A stretch of 6,697 bases of DNA from Acetobacteraceae bacterium. Its GTDB lineage: Bacteria > Pseudomonadota > Alphaproteobacteria > Acetobacterales > Acetobacteraceae. The stretch covers positions 138-6,834 of the forward strand of contig PLSZ01000674.1 of the NCBI GenBank assembly GCA_003164305.1, read 5' to 3'. The position numbers and the translations under genes were made by a program. The notes below the pieces were generated by a model that worked only from the letters and a program-made list of their open reading frames with translations, searched no databases and was not told the origin of the DNA. Below, piece after piece: positions 1 to 6,308 of this stretch; position 1 is the first letter of the stretch; every line of letters begins with the position of its first letter.

Positions 1-70
1 CCGGCTCGACCGGGCCATCGGCGGCGACACGATGGCGAGAGCGATGGCCCGCGATCCCCGGTCGAGCCGG
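1..70 (+). promoter_or_regulatory. Long hairpin in the leader of tsf
   Basis: Bases 1-10 are exactly complementary to 61-70, and 11-20 exactly to 42-51. This gives a nearly continuous 20-bp stem with a 9-nt bulge (52-60) and a 21-nt loop. A competing fold pairs 1-14 with 57-70 (14 bp perfect). The 5' segment gccatcg (14-20) also has two possible partners, the cgatggc copies at 30-36 and 42-48. No T-run follows, so a classical intrinsic terminator is unlikely. By the usual gene order it should lie between rpsB (off the left edge) and tsf, where an mRNA-processing, stability or attenuation role is possible. That position and role are inferred. Confidence 0.5.
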
Positions 71-105
71 GGGAGGGCCATGACGTGTTTGTTTGGAGAC
101 TGAAC

Positions 106-1050
106 ATGGCCGAAATTACCGCCGCTTTGGTGAAGGACCTGCGCGAGAAAACCGGCGCGGGCATGATGGATTGCAAGAAGGCGCTGACAGAGGTCGCTGG
201 CGATGTCGAAGCCGCCGTGGACTGGCTGCGCAAGAAGGGCCTCGCCGCCGCCGCCAAGAAGTCGGGCCGCATCGCGTCCGAGGGTCTGGTCGGCGTCGCC
301 GCCGAACCCGGCAAGGCCGCCATGGTCGAGGTCAACGCCGAGACCGACTTCGTCGCGCGCAATCCGACGTTTCAGGCCTTCGTGGAAGAGGTGGCGAAGA
401 TCGCTCTGACGGTTGGCGACGACCTGGAGAAGATCAAGGCCGCGCCGTTCCCTGGGACCGGGCGCTCGGTCGCCGATGAACTGACGCACCTGGTGGCGAC
501 GATCGGGGAGAACATGACGATCCGCCGCGCCAAGGTGCTGAGCGTGCCGAGCGGTGTCGTCGCGACCTATGTCCATCAGGCGCTGAAGCCCGGCCTCGGC
601 AAGATCGGGGTGCTCGCGGCGGTGGCGGGCGAGAACGCGACCGACGCGCTGCACACGTTGGGCCGGCAGATCGGCATGCATGTCGCGGCGACGCGGCCGG
701 ACGCGCTGGATATTTCGTCCGTCTCCCCGGAAGCGTTGGAGCGGGAAAAGACCGTGCTGACCGAGCAGGCGAAAGCCTCCGGCCGTCCCGACAACGTCAT
801 CGCGAAGATGGTCGAGGGGCGCGTGCAGAAGTTCTACGAGGAAGTGGCGCTGCTGGAGCAGGTCTGGGTGCATGACGGCAAAAGCCGGGTGAAGGACGTG
901 GTCAAGGCGGCCGGCGCCTCGGTCACCGGCTTCGAGCGGTTCGCTCTGGGCGAGGGCATCGAGAAGCCGAAGGAAGACTTCGCCGCCGAGGTCGCCGCCA
1001 CCTCAGGGGTGAAGCCTTCGGATCCGCCAGGCGATCAGCCGCGGGCATAA
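106..1050 (+). CDS. tsf: Elongation factor Ts (EF-Ts)
   Basis: Cytoplasmic guanine-nucleotide exchange factor that releases GDP from EF-Tu during translation elongation. The product is 314 aa, slightly longer than the E. coli protein (about 283 aa). The N-terminal UBA-like helical region (1-55) carries [16 protein letters not shown] (12-27). The hallmark TDFVARN lies at 80-86 and contains the Asp-Phe pair that intrudes into EF-Tu. Later family blocks are MHVAATRP (191-198) and a [19 protein letters not shown] segment (234-252). The last 30 or so residues are a Pro/Glu-rich tail that looks dispensable. I chose ATG 106 because GGAGA at 95-99 sits 6 nt upstream and the protein then begins [10 protein letters not shown], as is standard for the family. 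An in-frame GTG at 85 would add seven atypical residues. A hairpin precedes the gene and another follows it. The usual downstream partner pyrH is absent. Confidence 0.97.
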   Translation: MAEITAALVKDLREKTGAGMMDCKKALTEVAGDVEAAVDWLRKKGLAAAAKKSGRIASEGLVGVAAEPGKAAMVEVNAETDFVARNPTFQAFVEEVAKIALTVGDDLEKIKAAPFPGTGRSVADELTHLVATIGENMTIRRAKVLSVPSGVVATYVHQALKPGLGKIGVLAAVAGENATDALHTLGRQIGMHVAATRPDALDISSVSPEALEREKTVLTEQAKASGRPDNVIAKMVEGRVQKFYEEVALLEQVWVHDGKSRVKDVVKAAGASVTGFERFALGEGIEKPKEDFAAEVAATSGVKPSDPPGDQPRA

Positions 1051-1085
1051 GCGGGACCACCACAACTCCGGCGCTCTCGGCGCAT

Positions 1086-1112
1086 CCGGGCGGGATGGCA
1101 TTTTCCGCCCGG
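1086..1112 (+). terminator. GC-rich hairpin after tsf, probable terminator
   Basis: Thirty-five bases after the tsf stop, ccgggcgg (1086-1093) pairs perfectly with ccgcccgg (1105-1112). A G-T and an A-T pair extend the stem to about 10 bp around a 7-nt loop. There is no clean T-run behind it, only a T-containing stretch at 1115-1128, so termination strength is uncertain. Its position fits the end of the tsf transcript. Confidence 0.45.
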
Positions 1113-1138
1113 GGTCTCGCGTTCGTTTGGGACGCGCC

Positions 1139-1393
1139 ATGGCTGGATCGGACGGCATCGGCATTGAAACCGCGGCTCGAATGCCGCGGCACGCCCGCTC
1201 AGTGTGGCCGGGCTCCGACGCGACCATCCTTCTCGCCATCGACCCGGACCGCGCCATCGCGAGGCTCGGTGACCGCGAACCTGTTCGTTTTGGCCACGAG
1301 GTGCCCAGCCGCACGCACGACATGGCCTCCACTCGCGCGAAGCCCGCGTCATTGTCGGGGAGATCACCGGATCGGATTCGCGGGTGCAAGTGA
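1139..1393 (+). CDS. Possible small hypothetical protein (84 aa)
   Basis: Weak candidate. The ATG at 1139 follows GGGA (1129-1132) with a 6-nt spacer, and the frame runs to TGA at 1391-1393. GC at third positions is about 76%, a mild coding-like bias. The sequence has no signal peptide, membrane segment or motif that I recognise. The centre (residues about 26-50) is the most protein-like part, while the C-terminal third is Arg/Ser/Pro-rich as expected of random GC-rich translation. It lies just behind the hairpin after tsf and converges with the chemoreceptor gene. It may well be non-coding. Confidence 0.2.
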   Translation: MAGSDGIGIETAARMPRHARSVWPGSDATILLAIDPDRAIARLGDREPVRFGHEVPSRTHDMASTRAKPASLSGRSPDRIRGCK

Positions 1394-1451
1394 TCGTCCA
1401 AATCTCAAAGGCCGCGCCCGCTTGCGTTGCACGGACGCCAACGTCCCGGCA

Positions 1452-3833
1452 TCAGGCGGCGCGCCGCGACTCCAAATGCCTCAATATTCGCTCAAGCTCT
1501 TTTTTGGCCGCCGCATCCAGTTCGAAAGCCACGTGCGTGCTCCCGTCATCGACGGACATGACCATGAACGGCAGTGGTAAGCCGACCCGATCCACCTCCA
1601 TTCTGCCACGCATTCCGATCCTGAGCGCTGGAGCGTTGGTAATGGCCGCGCCACCCACCGACAGGTCGGCGACAAGCGCGCTTCTCACGTCGCCGCCAAC
1701 AAACAACCGACAGTCCAGGTTGGCCTGGATGCGCACGTGCTCCCGCCGGTCCACGTCGGCCGTCGAGGTGCGCACAACACGGATCAGCGAATGCTTCAAC
1801 GAATCCACCACGGTGTTCAGCGCGTCCGTACCTTCCCGGACCTCGCCGCTGTATTCACCGGTTCGTTCCGCCTGAGTCGAGACTTCGTTGATGCGCCGTG
1901 TCATCTCGTTGGCGGCGGTCGCCGTGCCGGTGACGTTGCGGGCGATTTCGGCGGTCGCCGCGCTTTGCTGCTCGACCGCCGCGGAAATCGAACGGGCGAT
2001 CGCGTTCATCTCGCCGATGGTTTGCCCGATCCGTTCCACCGCCGCGACGGAAGCGCCGGTCGCGGTCCGCATATCGCCGATGTGACGGGCGATCTCTTCA
2101 GTCGATCGCGCGGTCTGGTTCGCCAGTTGCTTGACCTCGCTCGCGACGACAGCGAAGCCGCGACCGGCCTCACCCGCGCGGGCCGCCTCGATCGTGGCAT
2201 TCAGCGCCAGCAGGTTGGTTCTGGACGCGATCTCGCCGATCATGCTGGCGACCGCGCCGATCCGCCCCACCTGCTCGTTCAGCGCGTCCATCGTGGCGCG
2301 AGTCTGATCGCCAGTGGTGACCGCGCGAGACGCGATAGTGCTGGATTGACCAACCTGCGCGCCGATCTCGCGGATCGAGGCGGCAAGTTGCTCAGCCGCG
2401 CTGGCCACCGTGTCAGCGTTCGCCAGGACCCGCGCGGCGGCGCTGACGGCGCCCTGGGCGGATCCCCCGGTGTCGTTCGCTGAGGTCCGCATTCGTTCAG
2501 CGGTTACCGCCATCGCGGCGGTGCGCGCGCTGATTTCGTCCATCGCGCGTGCGGATTCCGCCTCGATCCTGCCCGCCATATCAACCAAAGCGGCGCGCTT
2601 TTCCGCTGTCGCGCGCTGACGCTCCTTCTCGCGCTCGGCCGCGACGTGAGCAGCCTGCTTCATGCCGTCGCGGAAAACGACAACCGCCCCGATCATTTCG
2701 CCAATCTCGTCACGGCGGCCTTCACCGGCGATGGCCACCGACATGTCACCCAGAGCGAGGCGGCGCATCGTGGCGCTGGTCGCCCGGATCGGACTGATGA
2801 TCCGTCGTTGGGCCAGCATGAATCCAACGCTACCCACCAGAATTCCGATCACGAGCAAACCCGCCTGCAGCCATAACCGCCGCGCGGCTTCGGCGGCGCG
2901 TCGCTCGGCATAGGCCTGGGCCTCGGCCACTGCCGCGTTGGGGACCCGAATGAGACTATCCAGCGCCTCAGTCGAGACGAGCAACCAGTCCGCGAGCGAC
3001 ATCTCCGGCGGCTGCCCTGACAACAGGACCGCGGAGAGGGCGTTGCGTTGTTTGTCGTAAGCGCCGAAGAACCCGGTCTCGGCGTCTTGCATCGCGGTGA
3101 CGACGGCCGCCGGCGCGCCAGGGCGGGCAATCAATTCGCGCAGCATTCCCCAACCCGCGTTGATGCCGCCGCGAAGACTCGCCATTCGGATCTGAGAGGC
3201 GGCTGGCAGGCTTTTCGTGTTGATCCCATCACTATAAAAATTTCGCTCAAGCCCGGCCTGGTCGCGCACCACCCAACTGAGCTGTTTTATCTCCATGAGT
3301 TCGGCGATGGTCGCGTCCACCAAACGGACGCGACCGGTGAGCGTCATGGAGATACGGTCGAAACGGTCCAGAATGTCGTTGATCGCCGCGGTCCATTCCG
3401 CCGACAACCCTGCCGCGCGCCGCGCCCGCGGCAGGCGCAGACCGGCATCGGTGGCCCGTCTTGCCGTATTCAACCGCTCGATGCCGGCTTGGAACGCCGC
3501 CAGTCCCGGATCGTCATCCGCGCACCGCGCCGCGAGACAATCCCGCGACACCGCCTCAATCGCGGCCGCGGCTTTGGTGCGTGACGTCGCGAGGCGGGTC
3601 AACAGCGCGTCCTCGGCAGGAGCCGGAGCGGTGAGCGCGACCTGCACAGTACCGCGTTCCGGCCGCAGGTATTGCAGGGCGGAGAATACACTCTGTCCGG
3701 CGCGGGCGACGGCGACGACGCGAGTCGCGTCACGCAATTCGTCGATGTCGGACCAGGTCGGAACCGCGAGGGCGGCGGCCAGTACCAGCAGCATGGCGCC
3801 GAGCAGAACGCGTAACAGCGTGCGAATAGTCAC
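1452..3833 (-). CDS. Methyl-accepting chemotaxis protein with C-terminal PilZ domain
   Basis: Inner-membrane chemoreceptor that should signal to CheA/CheW and bind c-di-GMP. The 793-aa product has a short N-terminus, TM1 (about 6-24), a helical periplasmic sensor of about 300 residues (25-321), TM2 (about 322-341), HAMP (about 342-396, ending near DEIGEM), and a coiled-coil MCP domain with the hairpin tip around 532-581 ([17 protein letters not shown], then [15 protein letters not shown]). A PilZ domain follows at about 693-788, with RxxxR (R697-R701) and DxSxxG (D723-S725-G728) both intact. The sensor has an ERG motif (59-61) reminiscent of NIT-type helical sensors, a Cys pair (C99, C104) and NFYSDG (198-203); its ligand is unknown. 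No CheR-tethering pentapeptide is present at the C-terminus. Start: GTG 3833 places TM1 right at the N-terminus. An upstream TTG (3878) would add 15 residues but would put the AAGGAGG at 3863-3857 inside the gene. No che genes are nearby. MCP-PilZ fusions are known, for example Azospirillum Tlp1. Confidence 0.93.
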   Translation of the reverse strand: MTIRTLLRVLLGAMLLVLAAALAVPTWSDIDELRDATRVVAVARAGQSVFSALQYLRPERGTVQVALTAPAPAEDALLTRLATSRTKAAAAIEAVSRDCLAARCADDDPGLAAFQAGIERLNTARRATDAGLRLPRARRAAGLSAEWTAAINDILDRFDRISMTLTGRVRLVDATIAELMEIKQLSWVVRDQAGLERNFYSDGINTKSLPAASQIRMASLRGGINAGWGMLRELIARPGAPAAVVTAMQDAETGFFGAYDKQRNALSAVLLSGQPPEMSLADWLLVSTEALDSLIRVPNAAVAEAQAYAERRAAEAARRLWLQAGLLVIGILVGSVGFMLAQRRIISPIRATSATMRRLALGDMSVAIAGEGRRDEIGEMIGAVVVFRDGMKQAAHVAAEREKERQRATAEKRAALVDMAGRIEAESARAMDEISARTAAMAVTAERMRTSANDTGGSAQGAVSAAARVLANADTVASAAEQLAASIREIGAQVGQSSTIASRAVTTGDQTRATMDALNEQVGRIGAVASMIGEIASRTNLLALNATIEAARAGEAGRGFAVVASEVKQLANQTARSTEEIARHIGDMRTATGASVAAVERIGQTIGEMNAIARSISAAVEQQSAATAEIARNVTGTATAANEMTRRINEVSTQAERTGEYSGEVREGTDALNTVVDSLKHSLIRVVRTSTADVDRREHVRIQANLDCRLFVGGDVRSALVADLSVGGAAITNAPALRIGMRGRMEVDRVGLPLPFMVMSVDDGSTHVAFELDAAAKKELERILRHLESRRAA

Positions 3834-3837
3834 AATG

Positions 3838-4095
3838 TCATGCGGGCCACGAGCCGCCTCCTTCGCCGGATACTGCAAATAGGCCGGCCGGGGTGAACGA
3901 AGGCTTAAGGGAACCGGAGGGGCGGCCGAAAAGTTGGCCCGGTCGCCGCGAAGTCATGCGTTTTGGCGCCGCGGGCCGCCCGCACGGTCGCGTGCCGAAG
4001 GCTGGCATGGTAGGGCATGTAATGATTTCCGGGCCGTCCACCATCGTGACCGAACCTCCGGCGTTCGTCACCTCGATCCGCGACAGGTTGGTCAT
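3838..4095 (-). CDS. Possible small hypothetical ORF upstream of the chemoreceptor (85 aa)
   Basis: Weak candidate. The minus-strand ATG at 4095 opens an 85-codon frame starting [20 protein letters not shown]. Its stop (3840-3838) lies 4 nt before the GTG proposed for the chemoreceptor, which would suit translational coupling. The first 36 codons or so have about 80% GC at third positions and a natural-looking composition. The C-terminal half is Pro/Gly/Arg-rich and less convincing. An AAGGA sits only 1 nt before the ATG, too close for a good ribosome-binding site. I recognise no family. It could instead be untranslated leader of the receptor mRNA. Confidence 0.28.
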   Translation of the reverse strand: MTNLSRIEVTNAGGSVTMVDGPEIITCPTMPAFGTRPCGRPAAPKRMTSRRPGQLFGRPSGSLKPSFTPAGLFAVSGEGGGSWPA

Positions 4096-4153
4096 GTCCT
4101 TCGTCCGACGCGCGCGAGCGTCGCGCGTCGCCGCGTCGGGCTTTTGGTGACGG

Positions 4154-4375
4154 TCATCTCGCCGGCGCCGGGCGCCGCAAGGCGATCCCCTGCCAGTTCT
4201 TCCGTCGCGGACCATCCCTCACCTCGACCGCCACGCCGTCCGCATCGCCGGTGGCGACCGCGGCGTCTGGACAAATCGCACGACCTGGCCCATCCCTGAT
4301 TGTCGAATCGCCGCGGCGGAACGAACGGTCAGGTGCTTCGACAGCGATCGGCGTATGACGGATCGAAACACGCAT
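4154..4375 (-). CDS. Possible small hypothetical ORF (73 aa)
   Basis: Weak candidate on the same strand as the chemoreceptor, 58 nt upstream of the other small ORF. It begins MRVSIRHTPIAVEAP and ends with a stretch that reads like protein (DGVAVEVRDGPRRKNWQG). Third-position GC is only about 68% overall but higher in the second half. No Shine-Dalgarno sequence is visible at this ATG or at the in-frame ATG at 4405. I recognise no family, and chance is a fair explanation. Confidence 0.2.
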   Translation of the reverse strand: MRVSIRHTPIAVEAPDRSFRRGDSTIRDGPGRAICPDAAVATGDADGVAVEVRDGPRRKNWQGIALRRPAPAR

Positions 4376-4433
4376 CGAGCGTTCGGCGCCCCCCCTTTGA
4401 GCCATCGCGCGAGAGCGAGACGAGGAGCCGCGG

Positions 4434-5186
4434 ATGCCCGATCACCAAGGCGAACCAACCACTCCACGCGACCTGCCGCCGAACATGGCCGATCGGCTGA
4501 TCGTGGCGCTGGATGTGCCGACCATCGCGGGTGCGCGCGAGATCGTGGCGAAGCTGGACGGCATCGTCTCGTTCTTCAAGATCGGCCTGTGGCTGGCCTT
4601 CGCGGAAGGGGTCGATGGGCTGCTGCGCGACCTGATCTCGTCGGGGCAAAAGGTGTTCCTTGACGCCAAGATGCACGATATCGGGCAGACAGTGGAGGAA
4701 GGCGCGGCGCGTGCCGCCGACCGCGGCGTGACCCTGTTGACGGTGCATGGGGAACCCCAGGTCATGCGGGCCGCGGTGAAGGGGAAGGGCGGTTCGCCCC
4801 TGAAAATCTTCGCGATCAGTGTCCTGACCAGCCTCGATGACGCAATGCTGCGGGAAATCGGCTATGGGTTGACCGCCCGCGACCTGGTGCATCGGCGGGC
4901 GAAGCAGGCGGTGGCGTGCGGTTGTGATGGGTTGATTGCCTCGGCCGCCGACGATCCAAATGAGTTGCGGCGGATCGCGGGGTCGGAGCGGCTGCTGATC
5001 GGCACGCCCGGGATTCGTGGCGCCGAGGACTCGACCGACGATCACGCGCGGCTGGCGACACCGCGGGCGGCGATCGAGCGTGGGTCGGATTACCTGGTGG
5101 TGGGACGGCCGATTATCGCGAACGCCGACCCGGCGGCACGGGCGCGGGCGATCATCGCGGAGATGGAAGCCGGCGCGGCGGGGTAG
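4434..5186 (+). CDS. pyrF: Orotidine 5'-phosphate decarboxylase
   Basis: Last step of de novo UMP synthesis: decarboxylates OMP to UMP in the cytoplasm. The 250-aa TIM-barrel protein shows VALD (24-27, substrate-binding Asp), FFKIG with K49, and the catalytic segment FLDAKMHDIGQTV with D77-K79-D82, equivalent to the invariant Asp-Lys-x-x-Asp array. TVHGE (103-107), TSL (132-134), the phosphate-loop TPGIRG (191-196) and VGRPI with R225 follow. The DAKMHDIGQTV form departs slightly from the common DLKxxDIPNTV but keeps the active residues. Start ATG 4434 has GAGGAG (4422-4427) 6 nt upstream. The next in-frame ATG (4485) would drop 17 non-conserved residues and matches the usual N-terminus of the family, so it is a weaker alternative. 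The gene stands alone, with no other pyr genes in the window. Confidence 0.96.
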   Translation: MPDHQGEPTTPRDLPPNMADRLIVALDVPTIAGAREIVAKLDGIVSFFKIGLWLAFAEGVDGLLRDLISSGQKVFLDAKMHDIGQTVEEGAARAADRGVTLLTVHGEPQVMRAAVKGKGGSPLKIFAISVLTSLDDAMLREIGYGLTARDLVHRRAKQAVACGCDGLIASAADDPNELRRIAGSERLLIGTPGIRGAEDSTDDHARLATPRAAIERGSDYLVVGRPIIANADPAARARAIIAEMEAGAAG

Positions 5187-5207
5187 GGGCCAACGCCGAC
5201 ATCGCCA

Positions 5208-5229
5208 GTCTCGCCGTGGACCGCGAGAC
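5208..5229 (+). terminator. Hairpin after pyrF, weak terminator candidate
   Basis: Starting 22 bases after the pyrF stop, gtctcgc (5208-5214) pairs perfectly with gcgagac (5223-5229) around an 8-nt loop. No T-run follows, so this is a positional call. It may act as a Rho-independent pause or simply protect the 3' end of the mRNA. Confidence 0.3.
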
Positions 5230-5298
5230 GCGCTGAAGATCCGGTTTCCGCTGCGTCGGCGTGCGCCGATTGCATAAATCCCGCTATATTCTCCGATT

Positions 5299-5313
5299 GA
5301 ACATAACAAGAAC
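5299..5313. promoter_or_regulatory. LexA (SOS) box, GAAC-N7-GAAC
   Basis: GAAC (5299-5302), seven bases, then GAAC (5310-5313) is exactly the direct-repeat operator of alphaproteobacterial LexA, written GTTC-N7-GTTC on the other strand. The repeat is longer than the core: GAACATAAC recurs at an 11-bp period (5299-5307, 5310-5318), with a weaker third copy AAACATAC (5321-5328). It lies in an AT-rich patch typical of a promoter. No SOS gene follows on either strand. A weak Shine-Dalgarno (AGGTGAG, 5333-5339) and a 9-codon frame starting at ATG 5340 lie just downstream. The identity rests on the motif only; occupancy by LexA is inferred. Confidence 0.55.
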
Positions 5314-5342
5314 ATAACGGAAACATACGGGCAGGTGAGATG

Positions 5343-5378
5343 ACTAACACGTTAGAATCACGATACTAACGTGTTAGT
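5343..5378. promoter_or_regulatory. Paired palindromic operators forming a 13-bp inverted repeat
   Basis: Bases 5343-5355 are the perfect reverse complement of 5366-5378, with 10 nt between. Each arm is itself a palindrome, CTAAC-N2-GTTAG (centres near 5349/5350 and 5371/5372). The two copies are 22 bp apart, close to two helical turns, which puts them on the same DNA face. The design suits two dimers of a helix-turn-helix repressor; TetR-type operators often look like this, but I cannot name the regulator. The low GC and lack of a T-run argue against a terminator. No regulator gene is in the window. Confidence 0.55.
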
Positions 5379-5606
5379 TAATGGACGTTCGCGTTGGCCG
5401 TCAGGGGTGCCGATCCGCTCGGACCATGCTTTTCGGCAGGCTTCACGGGCGGTGCGGCAGCCTCACGACAGGAGATGTGGTGAGATGTGCGTGCGACCTC
5501 GGTCATCGGGCTCTCAGGCGCCCACCGGCCGAACTCGCGGGCGACGAGGCCTTCGGCACGGCGAGGCGTTGTAGCGGGCGAGGGCGCGGTCAACCGCGGG
5601 CGATGA

Positions 5607-5621
5607 GAACAAACAAAGAAT
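5607..5621. promoter_or_regulatory. Degenerate LexA-like site
   Basis: GAAC (5607-5610), seven bases (aaacaaa), then GAAT (5618-5621) differs from GAAC-N7-GAAC by one base. It sits in a short AT-rich stretch in otherwise GC-rich DNA, about 300 bp from the perfect copy. It lies beyond the 3' end of the GNAT gene and has no credible gene attached, so it could be chance. Confidence 0.25.
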
Positions 5622-5645
5622 CATTCACCCGCGAGTCCACGCAAC

Positions 5646-5660
5646 GGCGTGATCCACGCC
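5646..5660 (-). terminator. Small hairpin after the GNAT gene, weak terminator candidate
   Basis: GGCGTG (5646-5651) pairs with CACGCC (5655-5660) over a 3-nt loop, 17 nt past the GNAT stop on the minus strand. The T-rich stretch beyond it (complement of 5608-5623) is more than 20 nt away. Support is positional only. Confidence 0.22.
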
Positions 5661-5677
5661 CCGCGCACCGCGGCGGT

Positions 5678-6142
5678 TCAGGCAGCGGCACCAACCAGCT
5701 TGCTCATATGGACGGCGACGCCCAGTTGTGGCGTGGCCTCCTCACGGTCGATCCGATAGCCGAGGGTGAGGTACAGTCGCACGTTCGCCGCGAACATCTT
5801 GTTGGTGAGGAGCCTGACTTCAGCATATCCAAGCGTGGCAGCCAGGGCCTCGGCGTGGCACAGTAGCCGCCGGCCATGACCGCTACCCTGATGGGCGGGG
5901 GAGACGGCGACATTCTCGATCATCAGATGATCGGCTTCGGGGATCATCTCGATCAGGCCAATGAGGTCGCCATCGGCATACAGCAGCTCGATGATATGGT
6001 CCGCGACGGCGCTGTCGTAATCGACCGTCATTGGCTTCGGCTCCCGGCCGATAACGGGAACCCATTTCCCATAGGCCGCGCGGGTCAGGTCCCTGATAAC
6101 GCGGGCGTCGGCGGGCTCCGCGCGTCGCAGCAGTCCGACCAT
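5678..6142 (-). CDS. GNAT-family N-acetyltransferase
   Basis: Predicted soluble acetyl-CoA-dependent acetyltransferase of 154 aa, a complete single GNAT domain. An N-terminal LRRAEPADARVIRDLTRAAY block (5-24) is followed by a segment with GREPKPMTVDY (32-42). The central strand-loop-helix is IENVAVSPAHQGSGHGRRLL (75-94), whose Q85-x-x-G88-x-G90 is the acetyl-CoA pyrophosphate loop. Late motif B (NVRLYLTLGYR, 120-130) carries Y124, the usual general acid. The substrate cannot be told from sequence; GNATs act on amines of small molecules, peptides or proteins. I chose ATG 6142 because GGAG (6154-6151) lies 8 nt upstream and the GNAT fold begins at once. The longer frame to 6265 adds 41 residues of low-complexity, non-GNAT sequence. 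It is divergent from the Flp pilin gene. Confidence 0.92.
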   Translation of the reverse strand: MVGLLRRAEPADARVIRDLTRAAYGKWVPVIGREPKPMTVDYDSAVADHIIELLYADGDLIGLIEMIPEADHLMIENVAVSPAHQGSGHGRRLLCHAEALAATLGYAEVRLLTNKMFAANVRLYLTLGYRIDREEATPQLGVAVHMSKLVGAAA

Positions 6143-6236
6143 TTCGTTCTCTCCGTTCTGGATCGGCCCGGGTCCATCCCCGGGGCCGTCGATGTGGGGG
6201 GGCGACCGGGCTGGTGCGATCGCGGCAGCCCGCGAA

Positions 6237-6265
6237 ATGACAAATCGAAACGTGCTTGCAATCAA
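6237..6265 (-). promoter_or_regulatory. Candidate sigma-70-type promoter for the GNAT gene
   Basis: On the minus strand TTGATT (6265-6260) and TGTCAT (6242-6237) are spaced 17 bp apart, each matching four of six consensus positions. They lie in the AT-rich part of the divergent GNAT/pilin region. Transcription would start about 90 nt before the GNAT ATG. The leader would include an imperfect GC-rich hairpin (6164-6188: six pairs, a bulge, three pairs). Confidence 0.28.
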
Positions 6266-6308
6266 CTGGTGCTATTCCACACCCCGTCATTCTATCGGGG
6301 GCCATGCC

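Larger units (their letters stand above)
1051..1451. other. Gap between tsf and the chemoreceptor, no recognised gene
   Basis: Apart from the hairpin after tsf, this stretch holds no gene I recognise. The best candidate is a plus-strand ORF with ATG at 1139 and stop at 1391-1393 (84 codons). It has a GGGA 6 nt upstream, and I counted about 76% GC at third positions, only modestly above the local background. Its middle reads like protein (ATILLAIDPDRAIARLG) but matches no family I know. Longer overlapping minus-strand frames are Arg/Pro/Ser-rich and look like shadows. Just past the chemoreceptor stop, a small 5-bp stem with a 4-nt loop (1433-1446) could weakly mark the end of that transcript. 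The stretch may be ordinary spacer or a decayed gene. Confidence 0.5.
3834..4433. other. Intergenic region between divergent chemoreceptor and pyrF
   Basis: About 600 bases separate two divergently transcribed genes and must hold both promoters. I cannot pick out a convincing -35/-10 pair for either gene. The only ORFs are the two weak minus-strand candidates listed separately plus Arg-rich shadow frames. AAGGAGG on the minus strand (3863-3857) is a perfect Shine-Dalgarno but lies 23 nt from the proposed GTG start. It is 15 nt from a three-codon ATG-ACA-TTG-TGA frame (3841-3830) whose stop overlaps that GTG. Confidence 0.5.
5187..5677. other. Gene-poor regulatory island between pyrF and the GNAT gene
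   Basis: About 490 bases with no gene I can support. The segment at about 5265-5380 is strikingly AT-rich for this genome and holds the LexA-type repeat and the paired palindromes listed separately. The rest (5381-5677) is GC-rich. Frames there (ATG 5381 on plus; TTG 5593 on minus, stop at 5380-5378, with an internal ATG) are Arg/Pro-rich with near-background third-position GC and no recognisable family. A decayed gene behind the regulatory sites is possible but I cannot name it. Confidence 0.55.

Noticed and set aside
2..103. Open frames at the left edge as the tail of rpsB
   Set aside because: None of the three frames resembles an S2 C-terminus with confidence, and the segment is dominated by a strong inverted repeat, so I did not call a partial gene.
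1737..2483. Plus-strand ORF of 248 codons inside the chemoreceptor
   Set aside because: Antisense shadow of the MCP signalling region. Its composition is Arg/Gly/Asp-rich with no domain.
5270..5290. TTGCAT and TATATT as a -35/-10 promoter pair
   Set aside because: The spacer is only 9 bp, far too short for sigma-70. TATATT has no acceptable -35 at 16-18 bp.
4329..5315. Long minus-strand ORF (328 codons) antisense to pyrF
   Set aside because: It lies opposite a gene with all pyrF motifs, is Arg/Pro/His-rich, and has no motif or ribosome-binding site. Long antisense frames are expected in GC-rich DNA.
5343..5378. Inverted repeat read as an intrinsic terminator
   Set aside because: The stem is AT-rich and no T-run follows on either strand. 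The nested palindromes and their 22-bp phasing fit operators better.
5378..5593. Minus-strand ORF (71 codons) ending at the inverted repeat
   Set aside because: TTG start without a Shine-Dalgarno, third-position GC about 72% (near background), no recognisable family. Mentioned only as part of the gene-poor region.
5381..5866. Plus-strand ORF starting right after the palindromes (161 codons)
   Set aside because: The position is tempting, but there is no ribosome-binding site, the composition is Arg/Gly/Cys-rich, and the last 60 or so codons are antisense to the real GNAT gene.
6143..6265. N-terminal extension of the GNAT protein to 6265
   Set aside because: The added residues are low-complexity and precede a good ribosome-binding site and ATG at 6142, where the GNAT fold starts.
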